From positions 1 through 64,000 of the forward strand of contig NZ_JAAIJR010000022.1 of NCBI RefSeq assembly GCF_010915725.1: a stretch of DNA of 64,000 nt. Reading direction: 5' to 3'. Below, piece by piece: positions 1 to 9,601 of this stretch; positions within the stretch are counted from its first letter, which is position 1, and each line of letters starts with the position of its first letter. A program made the translations under genes and the position numbers. Under the pieces are notes generated by a model that did not search any database, was not told the origin of the DNA, and saw nothing but the letters and a program-made list of their open reading frames with translations. The stretch is from Thiorhodococcus mannitoliphagus (lineage in GTDB: Bacteria > Pseudomonadota > Gammaproteobacteria > Chromatiales > Chromatiaceae).

Positions 1-75
1 AGCGCAGTTCCACTTTGCCCAAATGGGATATCCTCATCCGACCAAACTGCGGGTAAGTTCTTTCGCGTAAATCGC

Positions 76-1011
76 CTAAGAAGGATCGGGCGGGCGGCTG
101 GTGCTTGGCGGCTGGATATCGGCTGGATCGGTCTGGCCGGTCAGGTCCGCGATGCCCCCTGTTTCCTGATGGATGGCCTCGTCGGCCTCTTGGGTCATGA
201 CGATGATGCTGATGCGGCGGTTCACCGGGTTGTTCGGCTGATTTCGGTCGAATGGGGCCGTGGATGCGAGGCCAACGACACGGCCGATCTTGTCTGCCTG
301 CATGCCACCCTCGATCAGGGCACGGCGGGCTGCATTGGCGCGCTCGGTCGAGAGTTCCCAGTTGCTGTAGTTGAAGCCGGCCAAGGGCTTGGCGTCGGTG
401 TGTCCGGTGATGCTGAGGCGGTTCGGCACCTGATTGATCAATGCGCCCAGCTCGTGCAGGATGTCTGCCGTGTAGGGCTTCAGCTGTGAGCTGCCGAGGC
501 CGAACATCGAGCGGTTCTCCTTGTCGACGATCTGGATGCGCAGGCCCTCCGGCGTGATGTCGATCAACAGCTGCTCTTTATAGGGCGCGAAGGTTTCGCT
601 GCGGTCGAGCGCGCGATTGAGGAGATCGGCGAGCCTTTGCAGGCGCGCGGCGTCCTGCTCATGACTGCTGTCGTCGATCTGCTCCTCGGCGAGCGGTGTT
701 GGCGCCAACTCATTGCCCATGCCAATGGCGCCCTCGAATTCGATGATCGAGGGCTTGGAGCCGGTTCCCTCTCCCGTCATCTCGGACGGGGCCTGGCTCT
801 GGCCGCTAAAGGCCGATGGGTTCTGAAAGTATTCCGAGATGGCTGCGCGCTGCTCCTCCGTGGTGGCGCCGAGGATCCACAACAGCAGGAAGAAGGCCAT
901 CATTGCGGTGGCGAAATCGGCGAAGGCGATCTTCCAAGCGCCGCCGTGATGGCCGCCGTGTTTCACCACACGCTTGATGACAATGGGCTGTTTGGATTCG
1001 TCGAGTGACAC
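76..1011 (-). CDS. motB: Flagellar motor stator protein MotB
   Basis: Peptidoglycan-anchored half of the MotAB ion-channel stator (311 aa). The N-terminal transmembrane segment (about residues 28-50) contains the FADFATAMMAFF motif with the ion-binding Asp at about residue 32, normally Asp in all MotB. The C-terminal OmpA-like peptidoglycan-binding domain (about 150-270) shows the SITGHTDAKPL and NPVNRRISI signatures. Translation starts at a GTG 12 bp after motA, so the two genes form one leftward operon. The C-terminus is Pro/Ser-rich and poorly conserved. A second stator pair (motC-motD) is present at 29099-30769, so this one is the MotAB rather than the MotCD type; ion specificity cannot be read from the sequence. 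Confidence 0.95.
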   Translation of the reverse strand: MSLDESKQPIVIKRVVKHGGHHGGAWKIAFADFATAMMAFFLLLWILGATTEEQRAAISEYFQNPSAFSGQSQAPSEMTGEGTGSKPSIIEFEGAIGMGNELAPTPLAEEQIDDSSHEQDAARLQRLADLLNRALDRSETFAPYKEQLLIDITPEGLRIQIVDKENRSMFGLGSSQLKPYTADILHELGALINQVPNRLSITGHTDAKPLAGFNYSNWELSTERANAARRALIEGGMQADKIGRVVGLASTAPFDRNQPNNPVNRRISIIVMTQEADEAIHQETGGIADLTGQTDPADIQPPSTSRPPDPS

Positions 1012-1023
1012 GATTCGTCCCCC

Positions 1024-1878
1024 TCAGCGCGTCCCGCGCAGGTGCGCGTCAAACTCGACGAAGCTGGGTCGAATCTCCGGCGGCATGGCCTTGCGGCCGA
1101 ACTCGACGGCGATCTGCGGGCTGTAGCCCTGGACGTTCGCCAGAATGCAGGCTTTCAGACAGGACAGAAAGCGCGTCTCTTCCGCCGCCAGGCGGGCGAG
1201 CACGGTGGCGATGGGGCTAGCGAAACCGTAGGCAATGAGAATGCCGCTGAAGGTGCCGACCAAGGCGGCAGCTACCAGACCGCCGATCTCGTCGATGGGG
1301 CCGCCCAAGGCGGCCATGGTGTGCACGATGCCAAGGACGGCGGCCACGATACCAAAGGCGGGCAGTGCGTCCGAGACCCGCTGTATGGCGTGCGAGGCCT
1401 CTTCGGCGTCCTCGTGGTGGGCGGAGAGTTCGACTTCCATGAGGTTGTCCAGCTCAAAGGGGTTCATGTTGCCGCTGATCACCAGGCGCATGTAATCGCT
1501 GATGAACGCGGTGGCATGGTGATCCGCCAAGGTGAGTGGATACTTTGCGAAGAGGGCACTGTTCTCGGGCTCCTCGATATCGGACTCGACGCCAATGAGA
1601 CCCTCCTTGCGCGTCTTGTTGAAGAGTTCGTACATGAAGGCGAGCGCGTCGAGATAGTGGGCCTTCTTGTACCTGGTGCCGATGAAAATGGCCGGGATGC
1701 TCTTGAAGATCCGCAGCACCAAGCTCATCGGATTGGCCATGATGAAGGCGCCGCCAGCGGCGCCGAGTATGATCATCAGCTCGTAGGGTTGCCACAAAGA
1801 GATCAGGTGTCCGCCTTGGAAGGCGAAGCCACCAAGCACTCCGACCAGCACGATGACCGAGCCAATGATCAGATTCAC
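1024..1878 (-). CDS. motA: Flagellar motor stator protein MotA
   Basis: Integral membrane stator subunit (284 aa, normal for the E. coli-type MotA of about 290 aa). Two N-terminal hydrophobic segments (about 2-20 and 34-52) are followed by a cytoplasmic loop rich in charged residues that in characterised MotA contacts FliG, then two further membrane segments (about 170-190 and 200-225) around the conserved SDALPAFGIVAAVLGIVHTM region. The start is a GTG with GGGAG about 8 bases upstream. It is first in a leftward motA-motB operon whose promoter must lie in 1879-2065, which is shared with the divergent HDOD gene. No good FliA (sigma-28) box was recognised there by eye. Confidence 0.95.
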   Translation of the reverse strand: MNLIIGSVIVLVGVLGGFAFQGGHLISLWQPYELMIILGAAGGAFIMANPMSLVLRIFKSIPAIFIGTRYKKAHYLDALAFMYELFNKTRKEGLIGVESDIEEPENSALFAKYPLTLADHHATAFISDYMRLVISGNMNPFELDNLMEVELSAHHEDAEEASHAIQRVSDALPAFGIVAAVLGIVHTMAALGGPIDEIGGLVAAALVGTFSGILIAYGFASPIATVLARLAAEETRFLSCLKACILANVQGYSPQIAVEFGRKAMPPEIRPSFVEFDAHLRGTR

Positions 1879-2065
1879 GTGATCGGCTCCCGTTCACGGG
1901 GTTGATTCGGTTGCGATCAGAGATGCTCCGACGAGCGGCCTGTAGCGCGCCTCGCGTGCATCCCGATCACGTCTGATAATAACGGGAAAGGACGCAGGGC
2001 GTGGGATCTCGCATCAAAGTCGCGACCCGTGTCATGAAATCGATTCACCCAGGAGGCACCGGAAG

Positions 2066-3514
2066 ATGGCAGCGCGCTGGTTTGCCAACCTAACGACCAA
2101 TGCCAGGCCTGATGAGCTTCCGCTCCTATCGCAAACCTCCGCTGCGCTCGCCGAGGTGCTTCGGGACGAGCTGGCGCCGCTGCGACGCATCACGGGGGTC
2201 GTTCTGCGTGACCCGGCGCTGGCGCTGCGCGTGCTCCAGCGCGCGAATGCCGTTCCGCGCCGACATCCCAGCTTCCAGCTCAGGTCGCTGGAGGAGGCGG
2301 CCCAGATGCTTGGCACACGGACGCTGGCGCGACTGGCAGGGGAGGCCGCCTCGGAGCGCAGTCTCGGCGATAGGCCGCGGATCCAGGCCTATCGGCAGAC
2401 CGCGGGTCGCGCCGTCCTGTCTGCGTTGCTGGCGCTGGATTGGGCAGAGCTGGACCGCGATCGCTTCCCAGCCGAGATCAGTCTCGCAGCGCTCTTGCAC
2501 AATCTGGGTGAGCGCTACCTGATCGCGCACGGCGATGCCAGGATGCAGCGTTATCTCGACATGGTCGGGCGCTGCAATGCCTACCCGCACGAGGTTGAGT
2601 ACGTCACGCTCGGCGAGAGTTTGGAGACCATTGGCTACCGCCTGGCCGGACTTTGGGAGCTTCCTCTGCTGATTCGGGAGGCGATGCGTGCGCGCAATGC
2701 CCAGCACCCGCGGACGCTGTGCGTGATGTTGGCTACTCAGATTGCGAGATATGCCTGCGCTGGATGGCCGCATCCCATGCAGGGACAGGATCTCCGTCTC
2801 GTCGCTGGGCTCTTGGACCTGGATGTCGCCGCGCTGCGAGCGCGCATCAATCGCGTGCTGGACAACTTTAATGTGGGGGTCGATACCTACGCGCTCGAGC
2901 CGCTGCCTCCATTGCCACTGGAGTCCGGCGAAGCCGCGCTGCCATGCGAGGCGCTCTTCTGTCTTGCGCCGCGAGCGGACGACTACGCGCGGGCGGAGCA
3001 GGATCTCGAAGGGATCTCGAAGGGCAGGCAGGTTTGTGAGGACCGAACGGCGATCTTCCGGACCATGCTCAGGGGGCTTCATCGCGGGCTCGGTCTGAGC
3101 CGAGTCGTCGTTGCCCTCTATGATCCGGAGCGCCACGCCGTGCGGGCCGAGCATCTGATCGGCACGGATTTCGAGCCGGGCTTCAACCGCTTCGTGCTGC
3201 CCATGTCGGAAGCTGGGCTCTTCGCTGGACTGGTAGAGAATGCCGGCGGTGTCTGGTTGGGTGACGAACCTTCGGCCGGGCTTGAGATGCCTGAGATGGT
3301 TCGGGCGTTGACGGGGGCGGACAGCTTCTTCGCCTGCTCACTGCGGCTGGGTGGTCAGCCCTTGGGACTGGTCTACGCCGACCGCAGGGACGCAAGCTGC
3401 GCGCTCGACGCCCGCAGCTTTCAGGGCTTCCTGCGGTTGGTGCGGATGGCTGAGGCGAGCCTCGAGCGTCTGGCTGAGGCGGCGCCAGGTAGCGAGCCAG
3501 AACCCGGCTGTTGA
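2066..3514 (+). CDS. HDOD domain protein with GAF-like C-terminus
   Basis: A 482-aa signalling protein. Residues about 20-215 match the HDOD fold (LPLLSQTSAALAEVL near the N-terminus, then RVLQRANA and LEEAAQMLGTRTLARL), a catalytically inactive relative of the HD phosphohydrolases that is common among motility and c-di-GMP regulators. Residues about 330-470 (GLSRVVVALYDPE, LGLVYADR) look like a GAF ligand-binding domain. The start has AGGAGG about 10 bases upstream of ATG. It is divergent from motAB and lies upstream of ComFB, PilZ and FleQ-like genes, so a role in flagellar or second-messenger regulation is inferred from context only. Confidence 0.8.
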   Translation: MAARWFANLTTNARPDELPLLSQTSAALAEVLRDELAPLRRITGVVLRDPALALRVLQRANAVPRRHPSFQLRSLEEAAQMLGTRTLARLAGEAASERSLGDRPRIQAYRQTAGRAVLSALLALDWAELDRDRFPAEISLAALLHNLGERYLIAHGDARMQRYLDMVGRCNAYPHEVEYVTLGESLETIGYRLAGLWELPLLIREAMRARNAQHPRTLCVMLATQIARYACAGWPHPMQGQDLRLVAGLLDLDVAALRARINRVLDNFNVGVDTYALEPLPPLPLESGEAALPCEALFCLAPRADDYARAEQDLEGISKGRQVCEDRTAIFRTMLRGLHRGLGLSRVVVALYDPERHAVRAEHLIGTDFEPGFNRFVLPMSEAGLFAGLVENAGGVWLGDEPSAGLEMPEMVRALTGADSFFACSLRLGGQPLGLVYADRRDASCALDARSFQGFLRLVRMAEASLERLAEAAPGSEPEPGC

Positions 3515-3580
3515 GGTGGGCTTCGGCGAGATGCCTCCGCGCCATGCTGCGAGCAAATTCGGCGAATTTACCGCTGGCCG

Positions 3581-3850
3581 CTAGCGTGTGCTCGAGCGGC
3601 GTGACATGGTCTCGAGCGCCTTGCCGACGGCGTCTGCCGCCTCAATCCGCAGGGTTTTGTGCGACTCGTCGTCAAGGTGCGCGGCGAAATCGACCGCGTG
3701 GCGAACATACTTGGGCGGCAAGCTGTTCAGCGCGATGCAGGCCAAGTCGTCCGCATAGTCTTGGTCGGCCGCAAGGGCGCCGTCTTCCAAGATCTCTCGG
3801 ATACACTCCATGACTAGGCGTTCGTAAATGTTTGCGATGCTTGAGAGCAT
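3581..3850 (-). CDS. Late competence development ComFB-family protein
   Basis: Small protein (89 aa) with the ComFB pattern: an N-terminal helix containing YERLVMECIREIL, then DDLACIALNSLPPKYVRH. ComFB-family proteins occur as single domains in many non-competent bacteria, and some cyanobacterial members bind cyclic dinucleotides. It is encoded alone, leftward, between the HDOD gene (convergent, 66 bp away) and the PilZ-like gene (divergent). Its position among HDOD and PilZ genes suggests a nucleotide second-messenger role in motility control, but this is inference. Confidence 0.75.
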   Translation of the reverse strand: MLSSIANIYERLVMECIREILEDGALAADQDYADDLACIALNSLPPKYVRHAVDFAAHLDDESHKTLRIEAADAVGKALETMSRRSSTR

Positions 3851-4102
3851 GCGCTCACCTCACAGGTCGTGTCAGCTTCGATTTCGCGCATAATAGCCTG
3901 AGATCCCGCGTAGGGCGGAGGTTTTCTCGAGCGTCCCTGACCAAGGGTCGTCTGAGCCTTCACATGGGCGGGCCTCGCGATCGAGCGTCCGCTTGTTCGG
4001 CGCGATGGTGAGGCCCTGGGACCGGTTTCGCGGTTTTGAGCTTGGTGATATGCGGGTTAGGATCGAAAGCATGAGGGGTTTGCGTTGGAGTTCCGGTAAC
4101 GC

Positions 4103-4621
4103 ATGAAAATCGAGGAATGGCGAGATGTGCTTGGCGATAGCCTCGCGGTGAGCTTGGATCTTGCTGCTGCGCCTTGTGATCGACCTGCGACGACGGGGGA
4201 TGCGGCCGCACACTTGCTGGAAGCGATTGCGGTCCTGGAAGAAGGGCCGCCGGTGCTCGCTAAGGACGAGCCGGCACCGGAGATTCAGCGACTGGAACTC
4301 AAGATCGACCTCCTGACGGATCTGGTGTCATCTTTGCTTATAGACAGAATCCCAAGGCCCGTGGAAGTTCTCATCAGCGGTGAGGGCTTGGTCTTGCCGG
4401 CGGATGTGCTGGGCGTCGCTTGCGAGCGCATCCAGATCTATCCCAGTCAGTGGCTGGCGCAGCCGCTCGTTTTGGCGCTTGGGCCTGTCGCTCTGAGGGG
4501 CGACGCGGCAGGAGCTTCTTGGCGCTCGCCCGACCCTGCGCTGCGCGATGCTCTGGGTCGCTGGGTATTCCGGATGCACCGGCGCGAGGTTGCGCGGCGG
4601 CGCATGAGCGGCAGCGGTTGA
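4103..4621 (+). CDS. Atypical PilZ-like (possible c-di-GMP receptor) protein
   Basis: A 172-aa soluble protein. Residues about 55-85 (EIQRLELKIDLLTDLVSSLL) form a helix like the coiled-coil of the atypical tetrameric PilZ family. They are followed by a beta-rich stretch (VEVLISGEGLVL, RIQIYPSQWLAQPLVLAL) and a C-terminal helix with RRRMSGSG. The classical c-di-GMP contacts (RxxxR and D/NxSxxG) are not evident, as is usual for the atypical group, so binding cannot be assumed. It lies 175 bp upstream of the FleQ-like gene in the same direction, consistent with a motility regulator. A GGAG lies about 12 bases before ATG. Confidence 0.6.
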   Translation: MKIEEWRDVLGDSLAVSLDLAAAPCDRPATTGDAAAHLLEAIAVLEEGPPVLAKDEPAPEIQRLELKIDLLTDLVSSLLIDRIPRPVEVLISGEGLVLPADVLGVACERIQIYPSQWLAQPLVLALGPVALRGDAAGASWRSPDPALRDALGRWVFRMHRREVARRRMSGSG

Positions 4622-4796
4622 GCGGTTACCACCCTGATGCGGTGTGTCGCTCGGGACAATGGCTGAGAGTTGACGATTCTATGGGCGTGTGGCGTCGGAT
4701 TCCTGGGGCTAGAGCCATTGAGGGCTCGGCGCGGCGCATCGCCGAGCGGCTCCGCTTGGGAGTGGCGGACATCTCGCAAGAGGAGCATCCGATCAG

Positions 4797-6170
4797 GTGA
4801 TGAGAATAGGTCTCTACGGTCAGGCGTCTGCCAGGCTCGCAACGCGATCTATCCTGGAGTTCCTGGGCTGCGACGTCGTGGAACTGGAGTCACTTGGCAG
4901 GATCGCCGCGGAGACTTGCTCCGGAATCTGGATTTGCGAATCCGCGACCCTGATCCCTGATCTTCTCGCGCGCTTGTCCTCGCACGCCAAGCTTCCAGTT
5001 GTGTGTCAACCTCTTGACGGTGGGTCCTTGGACCTGAAACGCCGCGCCTTCATCGCCGAGGCGCCGCTGAAGCCCGGCACGGTGCTCCAGATCCTCCAGC
5101 GTCTCCAGCTTGGAGTCGAATCAGAGACCGAGTCTGAGATCGACCTGGTCGGCCAGCACCCGGCGATGCGCGGCGTGAAACGTCTGATCGCTCAGGTGGC
5201 CAAGACGGAAGCGACGGTGCTCATCCTTGGCGAGACAGGTGCGGGTAAGGAGGTTGTTGCGCGCGCCGTTCACCGCGCATCGAATCGGGCGCGCAAGCCC
5301 TTCGTGGCGGTCAACTGCGGGGCTATTCCGGGTGATCTCCTCGAAAGCGAACTCTTCGGGCACGAGAAGGGGGCGTTCACCGGGGCCTTCACGGCGCGAG
5401 CCGGCCGTTTCGAGCTGGCCGAGGACGGCGTCCTCTTCCTCGACGAGATCGGCGACATGCCCCTGCCCATGCAGGTCAAGCTCCTGCGCGTGCTCCAGGA
5501 GCGCACCTTCGAGCGGGTCGGCTCGAACAAGCCTATCCACACCAATGCCCGCATCATTTCGGCCACCCACCGCAATTTGGAGGAGGCGGTGGACGCGGGC
5601 AATTTTCGCCAGGACCTCTTCTTTCGTCTCAACGTCTTCCCGATCGAGCTGCCCTCTCTGCGGGAAAGAGAGAGCGATATTCCGCTCTTGGCCGCGATCC
5701 TCGAAGAGCGGCTGCGCGAGCAGGGCGGGCAGCCGGCGCACCTCACGCCTGCCGCCATGGCGCATCTGCAGACCCACCCCTGGCCGGGCAACATCCGTGA
5801 GCTAGCCAACCTGCTCGAGCAGCTGTCCATCATGTATCCCGACCAGCTCGTCGATTTGGCGCAGCTCCCGACGCGCTTTCGGCCCGCTGATGTCGAGTCG
5901 CTGCCCGTGCTCGAAGGCGATGCGGGGCCCCCGCCATCCGGCATGAGCCTGCCTGGCGTTGGCGACGACATGCTGCCGCCCGAGGGGACGGAGATGCGCG
6001 AGTACCTCAACGAGGTAGAGCGCAAGATGATCATCTCCGCACTCGAGCAGAACGACTATGTCGTCGCGCGAGCCGCTAGGCGGCTCGGCATGCGCCGCAC
6101 GACGCTGGTCGAGCGGATGCGCAAGTTCGGGCTCGAGCGCGACGCAAGAGATGCCGCGTCGAGTCTTTGA
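4797..6170 (+). CDS. fleQ: FleQ/FlrA-type sigma-54-dependent flagellar master regulator
   Basis: A 457-aa enhancer-binding protein. Residues 1-105 form a receiver-like domain without the phosphoacceptor Asp pocket, as in FleQ, FlrA and FlaK. The AAA+ domain follows with Walker A GETGAGKE (144-151), the sigma-54 contact loop GAFTGA (192-197) and Walker [10 protein letters not shown] (211-219). A Fis-type helix-turn-helix ([20 protein letters not shown]) ends the protein and closely resembles that of FleQ. It should drive class II flagellar promoters; GG-N10-GC elements precede fliE and fliL. The start is GTG 4797 or ATG 4800, with AGGAG at 4781-4785. Unlike Pseudomonas, no fleS-fleR two-component pair follows before fliE. 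Confidence 0.9.
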   Translation: MMRIGLYGQASARLATRSILEFLGCDVVELESLGRIAAETCSGIWICESATLIPDLLARLSSHAKLPVVCQPLDGGSLDLKRRAFIAEAPLKPGTVLQILQRLQLGVESETESEIDLVGQHPAMRGVKRLIAQVAKTEATVLILGETGAGKEVVARAVHRASNRARKPFVAVNCGAIPGDLLESELFGHEKGAFTGAFTARAGRFELAEDGVLFLDEIGDMPLPMQVKLLRVLQERTFERVGSNKPIHTNARIISATHRNLEEAVDAGNFRQDLFFRLNVFPIELPSLRERESDIPLLAAILEERLREQGGQPAHLTPAAMAHLQTHPWPGNIRELANLLEQLSIMYPDQLVDLAQLPTRFRPADVESLPVLEGDAGPPPSGMSLPGVGDDMLPPEGTEMREYLNEVERKMIISALEQNDYVVARAARRLGMRRTTLVERMRKFGLERDARDAASSL

Positions 6171-6526
6171 CGTTTCTGATGCCGGCCGCCAGCCTGCAGC
6201 GGCAGCCAATCAGACATCTAGCTGCTCTTTTCCTCAATCAGCCGCTGCTCCGATGGATGACGGGCGGAGAACCTGAACGCATCTCCAAGACAAAGCCTTG
6301 AGCCAGCTGCTGGTGGCCGACAGCGCTTTCTTGGCTGAGGTCTGATCGGGCTAGGGCCCTGCTGTCCTGCGAGCTTCATCACGCTTCTCATCCGCCGACC
6401 TCTCGGACGGCATCCAAATTGCCTAGCTAAGTGCATCATTGAGTTGCGCCCGCTGACGATGCCTCAGCCATAAGGTCTCTAGATGGCGCACTCGGGGCCC
6501 CCGAGGGGAGCGAGGAGAGGAATCAG
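6171..6526. other. Intergenic region before fliE
   Basis: 356 bp without a supportable gene. It carries the candidate sigma-54 promoter for the fliE operon (see 6406-6424) and a GAGGAATC ribosome site just before fliE. The first 200 bp show no convincing terminator. Four CTAG tetranucleotides occur here. Confidence 0.6.
6406..6424 (+). promoter_or_regulatory. Candidate sigma-54 promoter of fliE operon
   Basis: GG (6409-6410) and GC (6421-6422) are separated by exactly 10 bases, and the -12 half reads TTGC, matching TGGCAY-N5-TTGC. It is the only such match noticed in the fliE leader. It lies 103 bp before fliE, downstream of a FleQ-type activator gene. Confidence 0.6.
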
Positions 6527-6865
6527 ATGAGCGAAATGCAGATCCAGAGCGTCTTGCAGCAGATGCGTGCGCTCTCGCAATCGGGTCGCATCGAAGGCTC
6601 AGCATCCGCTGGAGAGGTCAAAGAGGCGCGCCAGGCAGATGGGGTCGATTTCGCGTCCAACCTACAGGAGGCCATCCGCGGTGTGAACGAAGTGCAGCAA
6701 GAATCCAGCGTGATGCAGACCCAGTTCGAACTCGGCGAAGAGAACGTTAGCCTGCCTCAGGTCATGATCGCCATGAACAAGGCGAGCATCGCCTTCGAGG
6801 CCACCAATCAGGTCCGCAATCGTTTGCTGTCGGCCTACCAAGAAGTCATGAGTATGCAGGTGTGA
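6527..6865 (+). CDS. fliE: Flagellar hook-basal body protein FliE
   Basis: Junction protein between the MS ring and the proximal rod (112 aa, usual length 100-110). The C-terminal half carries the family signature (VMIAMNKASIAFEATNQVRNR, then LLSAYQEVMSMQV). It is the first gene of the fliEFGHIJK operon; GAGGAATC precedes the ATG. It is exported by the flagellar type III apparatus without a cleaved signal. Confidence 0.96.
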   Translation: MSEMQIQSVLQQMRALSQSGRIEGSASAGEVKEARQADGVDFASNLQEAIRGVNEVQQESSVMQTQFELGEENVSLPQVMIAMNKASIAFEATNQVRNRLLSAYQEVMSMQV

Positions 6866-6903
6866 TCGCGCCGCGATTACGCTGCTAGCGAAGAGAGACA
6901 CCC

Positions 6904-8595
6904 ATGGCGACATCCCTCACTGCCACATTGTCGACCGGCGTGAAGACCTTCACGGAGATGTCCGCCGGTCGTCAGCTAGCCTTGATCGGTATGATCGCGG
7001 GCGGACTGGTGACGGCTGCCGCCATCCTCTTTTGGGCCTTCAAGCCGACCTATGCTCCCCTGTTCGGTCAGATGGATAGCGCCGAGGCGTCAGAGGTCAT
7101 GCAGGCCTTGTCACAGATGGCCGTTCCCTACAAGGTCGACAATTTGACAGGTCGGATCGAAATTCCTCAGCAGAAGATCGCCGAGACTCGGCTCTTGCTG
7201 GCTGGACAGGGATTGCCGAAGTCGGCTGACATCGGGTTCGAGCTGCTGCAGCAGGACGCGGGCTTCGGCACCAGCAGACTCATTGAAGGGGCGCGCTATC
7301 AGCGGGCGCTCGAGGGCGAACTCGGCCGTTCGATCGCGGCGTTGGATCCTGTCGAGAGTGCGCGCGTGCATCTCGCGAAGGCGGAACGCTCGGTCTTCGT
7401 GCGTGAGCGCACACCGCCGAGCGCCTCTGTCATCGTGCAGCTCAAGGGCAGTCGCTCTCTCAGCGATGCGCAGGTCGGTGCCATCGTGCATCTGGTCTCC
7501 TCAAGCATCCCCGACTTGAGCCCGGATCGGGTCACGGTCGTCGATCAGACCGGCCGGCTGCTTACCCAGGACGACGACGATAAGGCTGGCAACAACCTCA
7601 GTCTCGACAGCCTGGACTACATTGCAAGGGTCGAGTCCAGCTATGTCAATCGTGTTCAGTCGCTGCTTGCCCCGATCGTCGGGCGTGACCGGGTTCGCGT
7701 GCAGGTTGCAGCGGACCTGGATTTCTCGCGCGTCGAGCGCACCCAGGAGACCTTCGATCCGGATCGCACCGCAGTTCGCTCCGAACAGACCAATGAAGAA
7801 GAGCGCATCGGTGCCGATCCGGGGGCGGGCGGCATTCCCGGTGCACTCACCAACCAGCCGCCGCAGGGCGGGGCTGTTGGCGAGCGTACCGAAGCGGCGG
7901 GCGCTTCATTGGTGCCAAGCAGTCGCAGCCAGCAGACCACGCGCAATTACGAAGTCGACCGCACAATCGCCCACGTTCAAGAGACGCCTGGCGGTATTCG
8001 GCGGTTGACGACCGCCGTGGTGGTGGACTACCAAGATCAGATCAACGACGCCGGCGAGCCGGTGCGCGTGCCTCGTGCCGAGGCGGAGATGGAGACGATC
8101 CGCGCCTTGGTGCGTGAGGCGGTTGGCTTCAGCGAGGCACGCGGCGATTCCATCCGGGTCAGCTCGGCATCCTTCGTGCAGGATGCGCTTGACGAGGAGG
8201 TTGCACCGGTCTGGACGCAGCCTTGGTTCCTCGAGCTGGCCAAGATACTGGCCGGCTTCACGATGGCCTTGCTGGTGATCTTGCTGGTCGTGCGTCCAGG
8301 CATCAGGCAGCTGGCGCCCCAGCCTCCAGAGCCCGAGGAGCAGGCTGCGCTCGAATCCGATGGCGATGAGGAGCAGCTCGCACTCACGGATGAGTCCGGC
8401 GGCGCAGCGCATGGCGAGGACGGTGATGATGTCGTCGCCCTCAGTCATCAACCCTCGGCGTTGGGCGCCCTCATGGGGCCCAAGGGTCCGGATCAGCAGC
8501 AGATGGATCTGGATGCCGTTCGCGCAATGGTCAAGGAGGATCCCAAGCGGGTCGCTCAGGTCATGAAGTCATGGTTGGCGGAAGATGGCAACTGA
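6904..8595 (+). CDS. fliF: Flagellar MS-ring protein FliF
   Basis: Membrane ring on which the motor and export gate are built (563 aa). A first membrane segment (about residues 24-45) is followed by the YscJ-like ring-building domain (FGTSRLIEGARYQRALEGEL, a strong FliF signature), a periplasmic region with a low-complexity insertion, and a second membrane segment (about 442-462). The C-terminus (AVRAMVKEDPKRVAQVMKSWL) is the FliG-binding helix. It overlaps fliG by 11 bp, which suggests translational coupling of the two interacting proteins. Confidence 0.97.
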   Translation: MATSLTATLSTGVKTFTEMSAGRQLALIGMIAGGLVTAAAILFWAFKPTYAPLFGQMDSAEASEVMQALSQMAVPYKVDNLTGRIEIPQQKIAETRLLLAGQGLPKSADIGFELLQQDAGFGTSRLIEGARYQRALEGELGRSIAALDPVESARVHLAKAERSVFVRERTPPSASVIVQLKGSRSLSDAQVGAIVHLVSSSIPDLSPDRVTVVDQTGRLLTQDDDDKAGNNLSLDSLDYIARVESSYVNRVQSLLAPIVGRDRVRVQVAADLDFSRVERTQETFDPDRTAVRSEQTNEEERIGADPGAGGIPGALTNQPPQGGAVGERTEAAGASLVPSSRSQQTTRNYEVDRTIAHVQETPGGIRRLTTAVVVDYQDQINDAGEPVRVPRAEAEMETIRALVREAVGFSEARGDSIRVSSASFVQDALDEEVAPVWTQPWFLELAKILAGFTMALLVILLVVRPGIRQLAPQPPEPEEQAALESDGDEEQLALTDESGGAAHGEDGDDVVALSHQPSALGALMGPKGPDQQQMDLDAVRAMVKEDPKRVAQVMKSWLAEDGN

Positions 8596-9601
8596 AGCAA
8601 CAGAGAAAAAGTATTCCGGCTCCGAACGCGCGGCGATCTTTATGATGAGCCTGGGTGAGGAGGCTGCGGCCGAGATTCTCCGGCATATGGGTCCAAAGGA
8701 GGTCCAGAAGATCGGCACGGCCATGGCCTCCTTGGAGAAGGTCTCGCGCTCTGATATCGATCAGGTTCTACGCGAGTTCTCGGATGTGGTCCAAGATCAG
8801 ACCTCGCTCGGGATCGGCGCGGACGACTATGTGCGCAACGTGCTGCGCTCGGCACTCGGTGACGACAAGGCCGAGGGACTGATCGACCGCATCCTGATCG
8901 GGCGCAACTCCAAGGGTCTGGAGGCCCTGAAGTGGCTGGATCCGCGCGCCGTGGCCGAAATGATTCGCCATGAGCATCCGCAGATCGTCGCGATCGTGCT
9001 GTCTCATCTGGATCCTGACCAATCCGCAGAGACCCTGTCGTTTCTGCCGGAGCGTATGCAGTCCGATCTCATCCTGCGCATTGCCACCCTGGACGGCGTG
9101 CAGCCGGCCGCGCTGCAGGAGCTGGACGAGATTCTTGAGCGTCAGCTTTCCGGCAAGAACACCGCCAAGTCTTCGATGATCGGCGGTGTGAAGACTGCAG
9201 CCAGTATTCTCAACTTCATTGACGCCTCTAGAGAGAGCACCATCATGGACGGTGTGCTGCAGGTCGATGAGGACCTGGGCAGCAGGATTCAGGAGCTGAT
9301 GTTCGTGTTCGGGAATTTGGTCGATGTCGACGATCGCGGTATCCAGACACTGATGCGCGAGATTTCCACCGAATCTTTGGTCTTGGCGCTCAAGGGCGCC
9401 GAGGAAGAACTCAAGGACAAGATCTTTCGCAACATGTCCAAGCGTGCCGCCGAGATGCTGCGCGAAGACCTGGAGACCAAGGGGCCGGTGCGTGTCAGTG
9501 ATGTCGAGACGGCGCAGAAAGAGATCCTGGCCACGGCTCGGCGTCTCGCCGACAGCGGTGAGATCGTACTCGGCGGCAAGGGTGGGGAGCAGATGCTGTG
9601 A
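8585..9601 (+). CDS. fliG: Flagellar motor switch protein FliG
   Basis: Rotor protein (338 aa) that binds FliF, FliM and the stators. The N-terminal domain shows AAIFMMSLGEEAAAEILRHM, the middle domain the EHPQ motif (MIRHEHPQIVAIVLSHL) and the C-terminal domain the charged helix that faces MotA (KGAEEELKDKIFRNMSKRAA). It has full family length. The gene starts inside fliF and ends overlapping the GTG start of fliH by 4 bp. Confidence 0.97.
   Translation: MATEATEKKYSGSERAAIFMMSLGEEAAAEILRHMGPKEVQKIGTAMASLEKVSRSDIDQVLREFSDVVQDQTSLGIGADDYVRNVLRSALGDDKAEGLIDRILIGRNSKGLEALKWLDPRAVAEMIRHEHPQIVAIVLSHLDPDQSAETLSFLPERMQSDLILRIATLDGVQPAALQELDEILERQLSGKNTAKSSMIGGVKTAASILNFIDASRESTIMDGVLQVDEDLGSRIQELMFVFGNLVDVDDRGIQTLMREISTESLVLALKGAEEELKDKIFRNMSKRAAEMLREDLETKGPVRVSDVETAQKEILATARRLADSGEIVLGGKGGEQML

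Noticed and set aside
1-75. A gene fragment at the left end
   Set aside because: No frame with family likeness; motB ends at 76 and the sequence beyond is too short to judge.
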